Shown: positions 1-6,230 of the stretch, piece after piece | Position numbering within the stretch: the first letter of the stretch is position 1 | How the letters are laid out: every line of letters starts with the position of its first letter | NCBI GenBank assembly: GCA_947464365.1 | Contig: CANHWS010000079.1 | Coordinates: 1-12,702 of the forward strand | DNA from: Cytophagaceae bacterium | GTDB lineage: Bacteria; Bacteroidota; Bacteroidia; Cytophagales; Flexibacteraceae | Direction: 5' to 3' | DNA: 12,702 nt | Notes under the pieces: generated by a model | Seen by the model: only the letters and a program-made list of their open reading frames with translations | What the model was told of the DNA's origin: nothing | Database searches by the model: none | Program-made: the position numbers and the translations under genes

Positions 1-105
1 CACCCACGGTTGTTGCACTAAGCACGTAGAAAAAATTCTTATTGTCTACTAGTGGATTTTTAAACCTCAGAACTATTCTCAAGGGTATCATGCTAGGACT
101 TTCAG
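1..105. other. Left edge, no gene seen
   Basis: Non-coding stretch beyond the rplT terminator. I see no open frame with recognisable protein features, no tRNA-like fold and no clear repeat. It is probably the spacer to the next gene outside the window. Confidence 0.4.
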
Positions 106-141
106 AAAAAAAAGCCCTGACATTGCTGCCAGGGCTTTTTT
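106..141 (-). terminator. Bidirectional intrinsic terminator after rplT
   Basis: A GCCCTG (114-119) / CAGGGC (130-135) stem encloses a 10-nt loop. It is flanked by an A-run at 106-113 and a T-run at 136-141. Read from rplT (minus strand), the hairpin is followed by eight U residues, a textbook Rho-independent terminator. The T-run on the other side means it could also stop plus-strand transcription entering from a neighbour. Confidence 0.85.
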
Positions 142-147
142 ATTCGC

Positions 148-183
148 TTGCCTGATCCTGAGCGTAAAGCTTAAGTCAGGCAA
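148..183 (-). promoter_or_regulatory. Stem-loop just after the rplT stop codon
   Basis: A perfect 8-bp outer stem, TTGCCTGA (148-155) with TCAGGCAA (176-183), encloses an inner stem (159-163 with 169-173, one wobble) with a GTAAA loop. It begins 5 nt beyond the rplT stop and precedes the terminator at 106-141. Placement suggests a 3' mRNA-stabilising hairpin, although a protein-binding site cannot be excluded. It lacks its own U-run, so it is probably not a terminator itself. Confidence 0.6.
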
Positions 184-188
184 CCACC

Positions 189-533
189 TTATCTTACTTT
201 ATCTACCACTGCTTTGAAAGCAGCCGGATGATTCATCGCAAGGTCAGCAAGTACCTTACGGTTGAGGCTGATCCCTGAAGCATTGATTTTGCCCATGAGG
301 GCAGAGTATGAGAAGCCTTGCTCGCGAGCGGCAGCGTTAATACGCTGGATCCAGATGCCACGGAAAGTACGTTTCTTGGCTTTACGATCACGGTAGGCGT
401 ATGTGAGACCTTTTTCGACAGCGTTTTTGGCAACTGTCCAAACGTTTTTACGACGTCCGAAATAGCCTTTTGCAAGGCTCATGATGCGTTTGCGGCGGGC
501 GCGGGACGCTACGGAATTGACACTTCTAGGCAT
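189..533 (-). CDS. rplT: Large ribosomal subunit protein bL20
   Basis: bL20 binds 23S rRNA early in large-subunit assembly and, in several bacteria, also represses its own operon by binding a leader RNA. The 114-residue product is the normal family length. It has the expected very basic N-terminal extension (residues 1-40, with RARRKRIMSLAKGYFGRRKN) followed by the helical globular part containing WIQRINAAAREQG and NRKVLADLA. The ATG at 533 gives the canonical Bacteroidota start MPRSVN. It is the last gene of infC-rpmI-rplT. It is separated from rpmI by a 187-nt structured spacer and followed by a stem-loop and an intrinsic terminator. No defect is visible. Confidence 0.97.
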   Translation of the reverse strand: MPRSVNSVASRARRKRIMSLAKGYFGRRKNVWTVAKNAVEKGLTYAYRDRKAKKRTFRGIWIQRINAAAREQGFSYSALMGKINASGISLNRKVLADLAMNHPAAFKAVVDKVR

Positions 534-641
534 TTCTTGTTGTTTTTTGGCGATTGGTGCTGGTCTTGCCAGACTTTGAGGTACCTAATGGCCGGGTATT
601 ACGAATAAACCAAATACTAGCGTTAAGGTGCTCAATCTGCC

Positions 642-713
642 TTTGGTTGGCTAATAAAGGTCCAACCTTGTTGTCATTTTATGACAGGGTGCTGTCGGCA
701 CAAAGCCAACAAA
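642..713 (-). promoter_or_regulatory. Structured RNA in the rpmI-rplT spacer, candidate rplT control element
   Basis: The spacer between rpmI and rplT holds several complementary segments. On the mRNA strand they are, in order: TTTGTTGGC (713-705), a GTGC/GCAC hairpin (701-689), a perfect TGTCAT/ATGACA hairpin with a 3-nt loop (686-672), GGTTGG (667-662), and GCCAACCAAA (651-642). The last segment can pair either with the first (long-range, with a bulge) or with GGTTGG (local hairpin), so two mutually exclusive folds are possible. Such switching, next to the gene for the autoregulator L20, suggests translational or attenuation control. This is inference from pairing only. Confidence 0.4.
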
Positions 714-720
714 CATCAAT

Positions 721-915
721 CTAGATGTTCAACATGGCACGTACACGTCCTTCGTCAGCGGTGGACACAAGGCCAACACCAGCAAGGATACGCTTGCGCT
801 TTGTTGATTTCTTAGTCAGGATATGACTGTGGTAAGCGTGCTTACGCTTGATTTTGCCAGTACCAGTCAGCGTAAAACGCTTCTTGGCAGCGGACTTGGT
901 TTTGATTTTTGGCAT
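721..915 (-). CDS. rpmI: Large ribosomal subunit protein bL35
   Basis: bL35 is a small basic protein of the large ribosomal subunit. The 64-residue product starts MPKIKTKSAAKKRF and contains the family patterns GKIKRKHAYHSHILTKKS and KRKR. Length matches the family (about 64-66 aa). The ATG at 915 is chosen because it gives the universal MPKxKT start. A longer frame from a TTG at 948 would begin inside the upstream hairpin and add 11 non-conserved residues. It lies between infC and rplT, the conserved order for this operon. The start codon sits 15 nt beyond a strong hairpin that may control its translation or transcription. Confidence 0.96.
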   Translation of the reverse strand: MPKIKTKSAAKKRFTLTGTGKIKRKHAYHSHILTKKSTKRKRILAGVGLVSTADEGRVRAMLNI

Positions 916-920
916 GATAA

Positions 921-965
921 AAAAGATTAAGGGCCGCAAAGATAGCAAAAAAATCTTTGTGGCCC
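921..965 (-). promoter_or_regulatory. Strong hairpin plus U-run directly before rpmI, candidate attenuator
   Basis: On the mRNA strand, a 13-bp stem (965-953 with 943-931, one G-U wobble) closes a 9-nt U-rich loop. A U-rich stretch containing six consecutive U's (926-916 region) follows, and then the rpmI ATG at 915. A GC-rich base plus U-tract resembles an intrinsic terminator lying between infC and rpmI. It could alternatively mask the rpmI initiation region. In other bacteria L20 represses rpmI-rplT through leader RNA, so L20 control is a reasonable hypothesis here, but the L20-binding fold itself is not demonstrated. Confidence 0.55.
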
Positions 966-993
966 CAATATCAGCATTCGGAAAGTCAGCAAG

Positions 994-1767
994 CTATGCT
1001 TCGGACGAAGTATCGTTGCTTGACTCGGTAGCAGACTCAGTTGTTGAGTCAGTGGTTGTATCAGTTGATGGCTCAGTAACTTGGTCGGCCAAACGGTCCT
1101 CAGCAGTTTCTTCGTCTAGACCCGTCATGTCAATCTGATCTGGGAATGGCATTGCGAGTGCTGGAGCCGGAGTGGCCTTGGACTCGGAAGATCGGCCACT
1201 ATTATTGGTGCTGACAACCTTTGCTGGCCTGGGGGACAGGAACAAGAACATCCTTTTTCCTTCTAGCTTAGGAAGCTGATCAACCTTGGCGTACTCTTCA
1301 AGAGCTTGGGCAAACCTAAGTAGCAAAATCTCACCACGCTCTTTAAAGACGATGGTACGACCGACGAAGTGAACGTATGCCTTGATTTTATCGCCATCTT
1401 TAAGGAAACCGATGGCATGTTTCACCTTGAACTCAAAGTCATGCTCGTCCGTATTAGGACCAAATCTGACCTCTTTGACCACCACTTTGTGGGTTTTGGC
1501 CTTGAGCTCCTTGCTTTTTTTCTTCTGTTCGTACTTGAACTTGCTGTAGTCCACCACCCGACAAACAGGCGGAACGGCTGTCGGAGAGATCTCAACCAAA
1601 TCTAGGTTGATCTCGCGTGCCATGGCTAGAGCTTGCTGAAAGGGGTAGATACCAGGGGCGATATTCTCCCCTACTACCCGGACTTCCGGCACTCCCTTAA
1701 TTTTGTCGTTGATGCGGTTGGGCTCCTCTACCGGGCCTCTTGGCTGAGGAAATCTTGAACGGATGAT
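994..1767 (-). CDS. infC: Translation initiation factor IF-3 with non-canonical AUC start
   Basis: IF-3 binds the 30S subunit, prevents premature 50S joining and proofreads the start codon. The N-domain carries RINDKI, PEVRVVGEN and DLVEISPTAVPPVCRVVDY. A lysine-rich linker (KKKSKELKAKTHK) and the C-domain (KEVRFGPNTDEHDFE to FLSPRPAK) follow. The first ATG/GTG/TTG-type codon in the frame is a GTG at 1692, which falls after RINDKI and would delete conserved sequence. Upstream in the frame, between a TAG (1791-1789) and that motif, the only plausible starts are two adjacent ATC codons (1767 and 1764). I therefore extend the gene to 1767 (257 aa). E. coli infC uses AUU, which lets IF-3 repress itself, and AUC belongs to the same discriminated class. 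The last ~70 residues form an unusual Ser/Thr/Asp/Glu-rich tail built on a four-residue repeat. Confidence 0.93.
   Translation of the reverse strand: MIRSRFPQPRGPVEEPNRINDKIKGVPEVRVVGENIAPGIYPFQQALAMAREINLDLVEISPTAVPPVCRVVDYSKFKYEQKKKSKELKAKTHKVVVKEVRFGPNTDEHDFEFKVKHAIGFLKDGDKIKAYVHFVGRTIVFKERGEILLLRFAQALEEYAKVDQLPKLEGKRMFLFLSPRPAKVVSTNNSGRSSESKATPAPALAMPFPDQIDMTGLDEETAEDRLADQVTEPSTDTTTDSTTESATESSNDTSSEA
1010..1081 (-). repeat. 12-nt tandem repeat (6 units) encoding the IF-3 acidic tail
   Basis: Six consecutive 12-nt units can be laid out from 1010 on the plus strand. They are variants of G-N-N-TCAGTTGTT, for example GACTCAGTTGTT at 1034 and GTATCAGTTGAT at 1058. On the coding (minus) strand they specify tetrapeptides of the form (D/E)-(S/T)-x-(S/T): DTTT, DSTT, ESAT, ESSN, DTSS. 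The units are diverged but in register, consistent with an old minisatellite expansion in a disordered tail. Confidence 0.7.
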
Positions 1768-2149
1768 AGGCTTATCAGTTTTGTTTAGCTACAAAATTGC
1801 AAAATCATATCTGTAATGTCAAAATAATAATCACTCAGTTTTTACAGACCAGCACAGCGCTAACAACACATGGCATCAACTAGGGCTTGTTAGGGCCACA
1901 AAATGAACCATATTTACCCTGTGCGAATGCCATAAATGGCGGCTGGAGGACTACTTGTTAATAGTAAGGTAACATTCCAGACCGATCGGGGCAGTACCTT
2001 GCACTTACAAATTATAGGTGGTAATGCGCCCATTGACGCACGCAAAGGCTGTTTTGGCTTCTTGGGCAAACCAGACCCGTCTAAAACTTCGCTTGCGCTC
2101 AGGATACCTTACCCACCGACAAGCTATAGCTTGAGCCCAAACCGCTTCT
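1768..2149. other. Intergenic region between infC and the PorV/PorQ-family gene
   Basis: This 382-bp divergent spacer must hold the infC leader (minus) and the promoter of the gene at 2150 (plus). Visible items are a candidate -7 box for infC at 1820-1827, a 7-bp inverted repeat CTAACAA (1860-1866) / TTGTTAG (1887-1893) with a 20-nt loop, and a small palindrome GCCATAAATGGC (1929-1940). A 76-codon plus-strand frame from 1936 is not supported as a gene. I see no perfect TAnnTTTG box for the plus-strand gene. Confidence 0.5.
1820..1827 (-). promoter_or_regulatory. Possible -7 promoter box for infC
   Basis: On the minus strand the sequence reads TTATTTTG, one mismatch from the Bacteroidota -7 consensus TAnnTTTG. 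It lies 53 bp upstream of the proposed ATC start of infC. The same 8-mer occurs at a similar distance before the NUDIX gene. No convincing -33 TTTG element is visible, so this is tentative. Confidence 0.3.
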
Positions 2150-3271
2150 ATGGACAACTATACTAGGTCAGTCGTCAATCCGGCAATGCAACGTCAACCT
2201 AAAGGCCAGCCTCACATCTTGCTTGGCCTGATGTCGTGGCCTACCCAAAAGGCAATGCTGACAGCCATCTGTGCAGGGCTCTTGACCATGATGGCCTCAA
2301 TGGCACAAGCACAACTGTTCCCCAACCTTGGTGGGCAGCGTGTCGGAATTGCTGGGATGCCTTTTCTCAAAAACGACCTTAGTCCTCGTAGTGTCGGCAT
2401 GGGTGGTGCCAATGTGAGTCTATCCGGAGACATCTATGCAGCCAGCAATAACATAGCCCTTGCAGCCGAGGTACCAACCGGTACCGTGGGCATCAGCAAC
2501 TTGGGTTTCGGTGGCCTCAACCACAACTATGCAGCCATTATCCTACCCTACCGCAATACAGGTTCATGGGTCGTATCCGTTAACAATTTGTCTGCTGGCC
2601 AGATGGATGTCCGGACTGAGTTCAGGCCAGATGGGACTGGGGCTAAATTCAGCACCACGAATATGTCCGCTGGAGTGGGTTATGCCAAACACCTGTCTGA
2701 CATGTTCAGCTTTGGCGTATTTGCCAAATACATGTACGAGTCAGTAGCCGAATATAGTGCCTCCGCTGTTGCCGCTGACATCGGCTTCCTTTACAAAACA
2801 GATTGGCGCAACCTTCGTTTTGCTGCTACCTTGCAGCATTTCGGCACCAATGCCACCTATAGTGGTAGCGCTGCCCGCGAGCCCTTCAACCGCAATAGCC
2901 AAGAGGCCGAAACCTTCCCGACACCTATCACTTTCAAGATGGGTGCTTCGGTAGATGCTATTGATTTCGAAAAACACAAGTTAGTCGCGGCAGTTCAGCT
3001 CTATCACCCATCTGACAATACCGAGAACGTCCGGATTGGTTTGGAGTATAGCTATGACGATCAGTTCTTGGCCCGAGCAGGATACCGTATCAATGTACCT
3101 AACGAAACCCTACCAAGTTTTGGTCTTGGTCTGCGTCAACAGGTGGTCCAGCTCCCGTTGGTGATCGATGCTGCCGTCCAGCCCAGCAATATGCTCGGTA
3201 TGATCTGGAGCCTTGGTTTCAGCCTCGGCCTCAACAAAATTAAAGTTGACGAAACAACAGGCAATCAATAG
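2150..3271 (+). CDS. PorV/PorQ-family outer-membrane beta-barrel protein
   Basis: The product has an N-terminal signal peptide (hydrophobic run about residues 36-50, MAQA then Q, cleavage near residue 54). A mature region follows with alternating beta-strand character and the hallmark segment RSVGMGGANVSLSGDIYAASNNIA. This resembles the start of PorV/PorQ (UPF0164) proteins, in which GGxGxA-like glycines precede the first strands. PorV shuttles type IX secretion cargo and PorQ is a relative. Most family members are unassigned, so I give no symbol. The ATG at 2150 leaves an unusually long n-region. Starts at 2186, 2231 (MSWPTQKA) or 2255 would give a more normal signal peptide, 2231 being my preference. 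It is followed after about 70 bp by a lipoprotein gene on the same strand, probably one transcription unit. Confidence 0.8.
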   Translation: MDNYTRSVVNPAMQRQPKGQPHILLGLMSWPTQKAMLTAICAGLLTMMASMAQAQLFPNLGGQRVGIAGMPFLKNDLSPRSVGMGGANVSLSGDIYAASNNIALAAEVPTGTVGISNLGFGGLNHNYAAIILPYRNTGSWVVSVNNLSAGQMDVRTEFRPDGTGAKFSTTNMSAGVGYAKHLSDMFSFGVFAKYMYESVAEYSASAVAADIGFLYKTDWRNLRFAATLQHFGTNATYSGSAAREPFNRNSQEAETFPTPITFKMGASVDAIDFEKHKLVAAVQLYHPSDNTENVRIGLEYSYDDQFLARAGYRINVPNETLPSFGLGLRQQVVQLPLVIDAAVQPSNMLGMIWSLGFSLGLNKIKVDETTGNQ

Positions 3272-3340
3272 CTCAGGGCGGAGTATCCTTAAGTCCCCGC
3301 CTTCGTCCCGTCACACACAACCTCTACCGATAACAACTTG

Positions 3341-4681
3341 ATGCATCAGATAAAATCCAGAACCACAGACCCAACCCACAGGACGTCCGCGAAGCTAAGC
3401 CTAGCCGTTTGTTTGGGGCTTTTGTGTTTGCTGACGGCCTGCAATGATTTTTTTGGCAAAAAGACCTCAAAAGATTTTCTGCCTATCACCAACAATGTCA
3501 ATACCACAGTTAGCTATGCCCAAGTGTTCCCAAATCTGGTACCGATGGGTGGACAGAGCTGGAACCCAGTCAACATCTGCATGGGGTTTGACAACCTGAT
3601 CTATGTCGTTGACTCAGCCAAAGGGATCTATTGTTTCAACGAAGCCGGAGTGGAGCAAAGTTATTTGCCACTACCAGGTGTAACCTATGTTACCCAAGAT
3701 CGGCGCCTAGATCTGCTGGCAATTACCAAGGACACCGCTACCATCATACAGGGGGCACCGGTCCAACGCACTAGCATCATTAATCGGATCAATATCAAGA
3801 CGACAAATCCGAACAATACCTACACCATAGGATTATCAGTCTTTAATGGTTTGTCTGCTGCGGAAAAAGCTGCGCGTATCAAGCGTATTGTTTTCCCCTT
3901 ATTCTTGGGCCAGACAGGGCGTAATACAGCCTTGGCGAACATCAACCTCAATGCCATTGCCGTCCTAGGCGATAATGATTATTATGTAACCTGCAGCAGC
4001 AACATCAAGTCAAACGAAAGCGACGACTTTAATAACAATGGGGTCCTGCTTTGCACAGACCCCGATAACGAAGCCCGAGTGCGGGCATGGACCCCAGTCA
4101 ATATTGTAGGCGCTGGCGGGACCAATTTCAACTATTTCAGTCAGCCATTTGCGATAACCACATTGGCTCAGCCCCCCAATAGTGTCAACCTGATTGGGGC
4201 TCGGAGTCGCGACTTTATCTTCTCCTCGCTGGATGACCAAGAGCTAGTCAAGGTGCGCTATATCAGCCAAAACACCTCTGGTGAGATACCTTTTTACCAA
4301 GACAAAGACCTACCCACCTCCGTACCAACCGGGACAGCTGACGGTGTACTATACCAACTCGGAAGGTTCAGAGGTCCACGTGGCCTAACAGTAGCTGGTG
4401 ACAACAGCCGCTACCTCTTTGTAGTGGATAAGGATAGTATTTACCAGTTCACACTCGACGGTCTCGAAGGTGTGCCTCCTACTGCTGCCAGCTCTAGCCG
4501 TAAACTCATAAAGGTCAGCACCGGCGGCAAGATCTGTGGTGTGGCTGACAATGGCGCCACCTCATGTGCAGACCTCTTGGTGCGCCCCATCAGCGTAGGC
4601 TATGACAATAGACTTGTCTATGTGGTAGATGGAAGTCTTAAGAAGGTACTCCGATTCCGCCTTACAACGGATTTTCAGTAG
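3341..4681 (+). CDS. Lipoprotein of unknown function, beta-propeller-like
   Basis: The product has a lipoprotein signal: a hydrophobic segment SLAVCLGLLCLLTAC ending at the lipobox (LTA-C), with the lipidated Cys at about residue 34 when starting at the ATG at 3341. A TTG at 3338 directly precedes this ATG and is less likely. The mature ~410 residues show repeated strand-turn-strand elements. Examples are DNLIYVVDSAKGIYCFNEAG near the start, SRYLFVVDKDSIYQFTLDG near residue 365 and NRLVYVVDGSLKKVLRF at the end, with RGPRGLTV preceding one of them. This pattern resembles NHL or other beta-propeller blades. I recognise no catalytic motif. It follows the PorV/PorQ-family gene in the same orientation, so the two may form an outer-membrane barrel and lipoprotein pair. 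That partnership is inference. Confidence 0.75.
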   Translation: MHQIKSRTTDPTHRTSAKLSLAVCLGLLCLLTACNDFFGKKTSKDFLPITNNVNTTVSYAQVFPNLVPMGGQSWNPVNICMGFDNLIYVVDSAKGIYCFNEAGVEQSYLPLPGVTYVTQDRRLDLLAITKDTATIIQGAPVQRTSIINRINIKTTNPNNTYTIGLSVFNGLSAAEKAARIKRIVFPLFLGQTGRNTALANINLNAIAVLGDNDYYVTCSSNIKSNESDDFNNNGVLLCTDPDNEARVRAWTPVNIVGAGGTNFNYFSQPFAITTLAQPPNSVNLIGARSRDFIFSSLDDQELVKVRYISQNTSGEIPFYQDKDLPTSVPTGTADGVLYQLGRFRGPRGLTVAGDNSRYLFVVDKDSIYQFTLDGLEGVPPTAASSSRKLIKVSTGGKICGVADNGATSCADLLVRPISVGYDNRLVYVVDGSLKKVLRFRLTTDFQ

Positions 4682-4755
4682 GCTAGAGTTGTTGCACAAC
4701 AACATTTGGTTTGGTAAAAACCAAGTTGAGGCATCAAGAAACATTTCTGACTAAA

Positions 4756-4783
4756 AAATGGGCAAGTCTGGACTTGCCCATTT
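4756..4783 (+). terminator. 13-bp hairpin between the lipoprotein gene and mnmE
   Basis: AAATGGGCAAGTC (4756-4768) pairs perfectly with GACTTGCCCATTT (4771-4783), with a 2-nt central spacer. On the plus strand it is followed by TTTGGTTTAA, a weak U-run. On the minus strand it is followed by six U's. It is best read as the terminator of the lipoprotein transcript. Two smaller hairpins (4688-4703, GTTGTTG/CAACAAC; 4711-4724, TTGGT/ACCAA) precede it. Confidence 0.65.
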
Positions 4784-4826
4784 GGTTTAATATCAAATTC
4801 GCTCCATTCAGCCCTGCTCAGTAATC

Positions 4827-6230
4827 ATGCTTCCACACCTCCACCTAGTAGCCAATAGCACAATTATTGCGCTTTCGACTCCACCCGGGACCGGAGCATT
4901 GGCGATCATCAGAATGGCGGGGCCAGATACTTTTAGCATACTCGACCAAGTTTTCAGAGGTAAACGACCATCTGATGCCTTGGGATACACCATATTATAC
5001 GGTCATATCCAAGACCCTGAAACCAAGGCCACCCTCGACGAGGTACTGGTCTCGGTCTTTAGGGCACCCCATAGCTATACCAAGGAGGACGCTGTCGAGA
5101 TCAGCTGCCATGGGGCACCCCTCATCGTGCGTCAGGTGATTAGCCTGCTATGTCGTTTAGGTGCTGTCTTGGCCCAGCCTGGGGAGTTCACCCTACGGGC
5201 GTACAAACATGGTCGGTTTGATCTGGCCCAAGCAGAAGCCGTTGCAGACCTGATCCATGCCGAAACGGAAGCAGCCCAACGCATGGCCTTCAGCCAGATG
5301 CGGGGTGGGTTTAGCAAGCGCCTATCCGCACTAAGGGAAAAACTAATCCACTTTGCTTCCCTTATTGAGTTGGAGCTAGACTTTGGCGAAGAGGATGTGG
5401 AGTTTGCCAATCGGCAAGATCTGAAGGACCTACTAGGCAGCCTACTTGCCGATATTGGCGGATTGATCAGCTCGTTCAGCACAGGCAATGCACTCAAGAA
5501 TGGAGTGCCTGTCGTCATCGCTGGGCGGCCCAATGCTGGTAAAAGTACCTTATTGAACGCCCTATTGCAGGATGAACGTGCCCTCGTGAGCGACATCCCT
5601 GGTACCACCCGTGACACTGTTGAGGATACCATTGTCCTTGGTGGCCTTCAGTTTCGGTTCATTGACACTGCTGGCCTGCGCGAGACCACCGACGTTGTTG
5701 AGGCGATGGGTGTAAGCCGTACCCTCCAGAAAATGCAGGATGCTCAGATGATCTTGTACATGCTTGATCTCCATACCACGGACTATGGTGCATTGATTAC
5801 TGAAGCACAATCGGCCCTAATCCCCCTTTTGGCTGATGGTAAGCAGGTTATCTTGGTCGGCAATAAAGTCGATGACGTCAGCACTGCCGTGTTGGCCCTT
5901 TATCAACAGGCATTCCCGGATTTGGTCTTGATATCTGCCCTCAATAATCTAGGACTGGATGTCTTGACGGTCAAACTGATCAACACCGTGCAGCTACATC
6001 TCCCGTCCGAAACGGATGTCGTCGTGAGCAACCTACGGCATGTTGAAGCCCTGCGCTTAGCGGAGGCTGCCTTAGAACGTGCCCTAACAGGCCTCCATAA
6101 CGGGTTGACCGGAGATTTCTTGGCCCTTGATATTCGCCACGGGCTTTATCACCTTGGTGAAATCACAGGCGAAATCACGACCGATGATTTGCTAGGTAAT
6201 ATCTTCTCCCGTTTCTGTATCGGAAAGTAG
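4827..6230 (+). CDS. mnmE: tRNA uridine-5-carboxymethylaminomethyl modification GTPase MnmE
   Basis: MnmE works with MnmG (GidA) to install the carboxymethylaminomethyl group on U34 of certain tRNAs, using GTP, K+ and a formyl-folate donor. Its 467 residues are close to the usual length. The folate-binding N-domain covers about residues 8-125 (STIIALSTPPGTGALAIIR, EISCHGAP, PGEFTLRAYKHGRFDLAQAEAVADLI). An inserted G-domain follows with G1 GRPNAGKS (233-240), G2 GTTRDT (259-264), G3 DTAG (280-283) and G4 NKVD (346-349). The invariant C-terminal CIGK ends the protein at 464-467 and carries the catalytic Cys. Nothing is missing. It starts 44 bp after a hairpin, so it likely has its own promoter. 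Its last 39 bp overlap, tail to tail, the 3' end of hipT. Confidence 0.97.
   Translation: MLPHLHLVANSTIIALSTPPGTGALAIIRMAGPDTFSILDQVFRGKRPSDALGYTILYGHIQDPETKATLDEVLVSVFRAPHSYTKEDAVEISCHGAPLIVRQVISLLCRLGAVLAQPGEFTLRAYKHGRFDLAQAEAVADLIHAETEAAQRMAFSQMRGGFSKRLSALREKLIHFASLIELELDFGEEDVEFANRQDLKDLLGSLLADIGGLISSFSTGNALKNGVPVVIAGRPNAGKSTLLNALLQDERALVSDIPGTTRDTVEDTIVLGGLQFRFIDTAGLRETTDVVEAMGVSRTLQKMQDAQMILYMLDLHTTDYGALITEAQSALIPLLADGKQVILVGNKVDDVSTAVLALYQQAFPDLVLISALNNLGLDVLTVKLINTVQLHLPSETDVVVSNLRHVEALRLAEAALERALTGLHNGLTGDFLALDIRHGLYHLGEITGEITTDDLLGNIFSRFCIGK

Noticed and set aside
916..948. Longer rpmI start at a TTG
   Set aside because: It would add residues encoded within the hairpin and lose the universal MPKxKT start.
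1936..2166. 76-codon plus-strand frame upstream of the PorV/PorQ-family gene
   Set aside because: It overlaps the next gene's start, its residues match no family I know, and its ATG lies in a small palindrome. Chance frame in a spacer.
3276..3301. GGCGG/CCGCC inverted repeat between the PorV/PorQ-family and lipoprotein genes
   Set aside because: Only 5 bp with a 15-nt loop and no U-run. Too weak to call a terminator.
5132..5632. 166-codon antisense frame in mnmE
   Set aside because: Shadow of the well-defined mnmE frame, Ser/Arg-rich composition without domain features.
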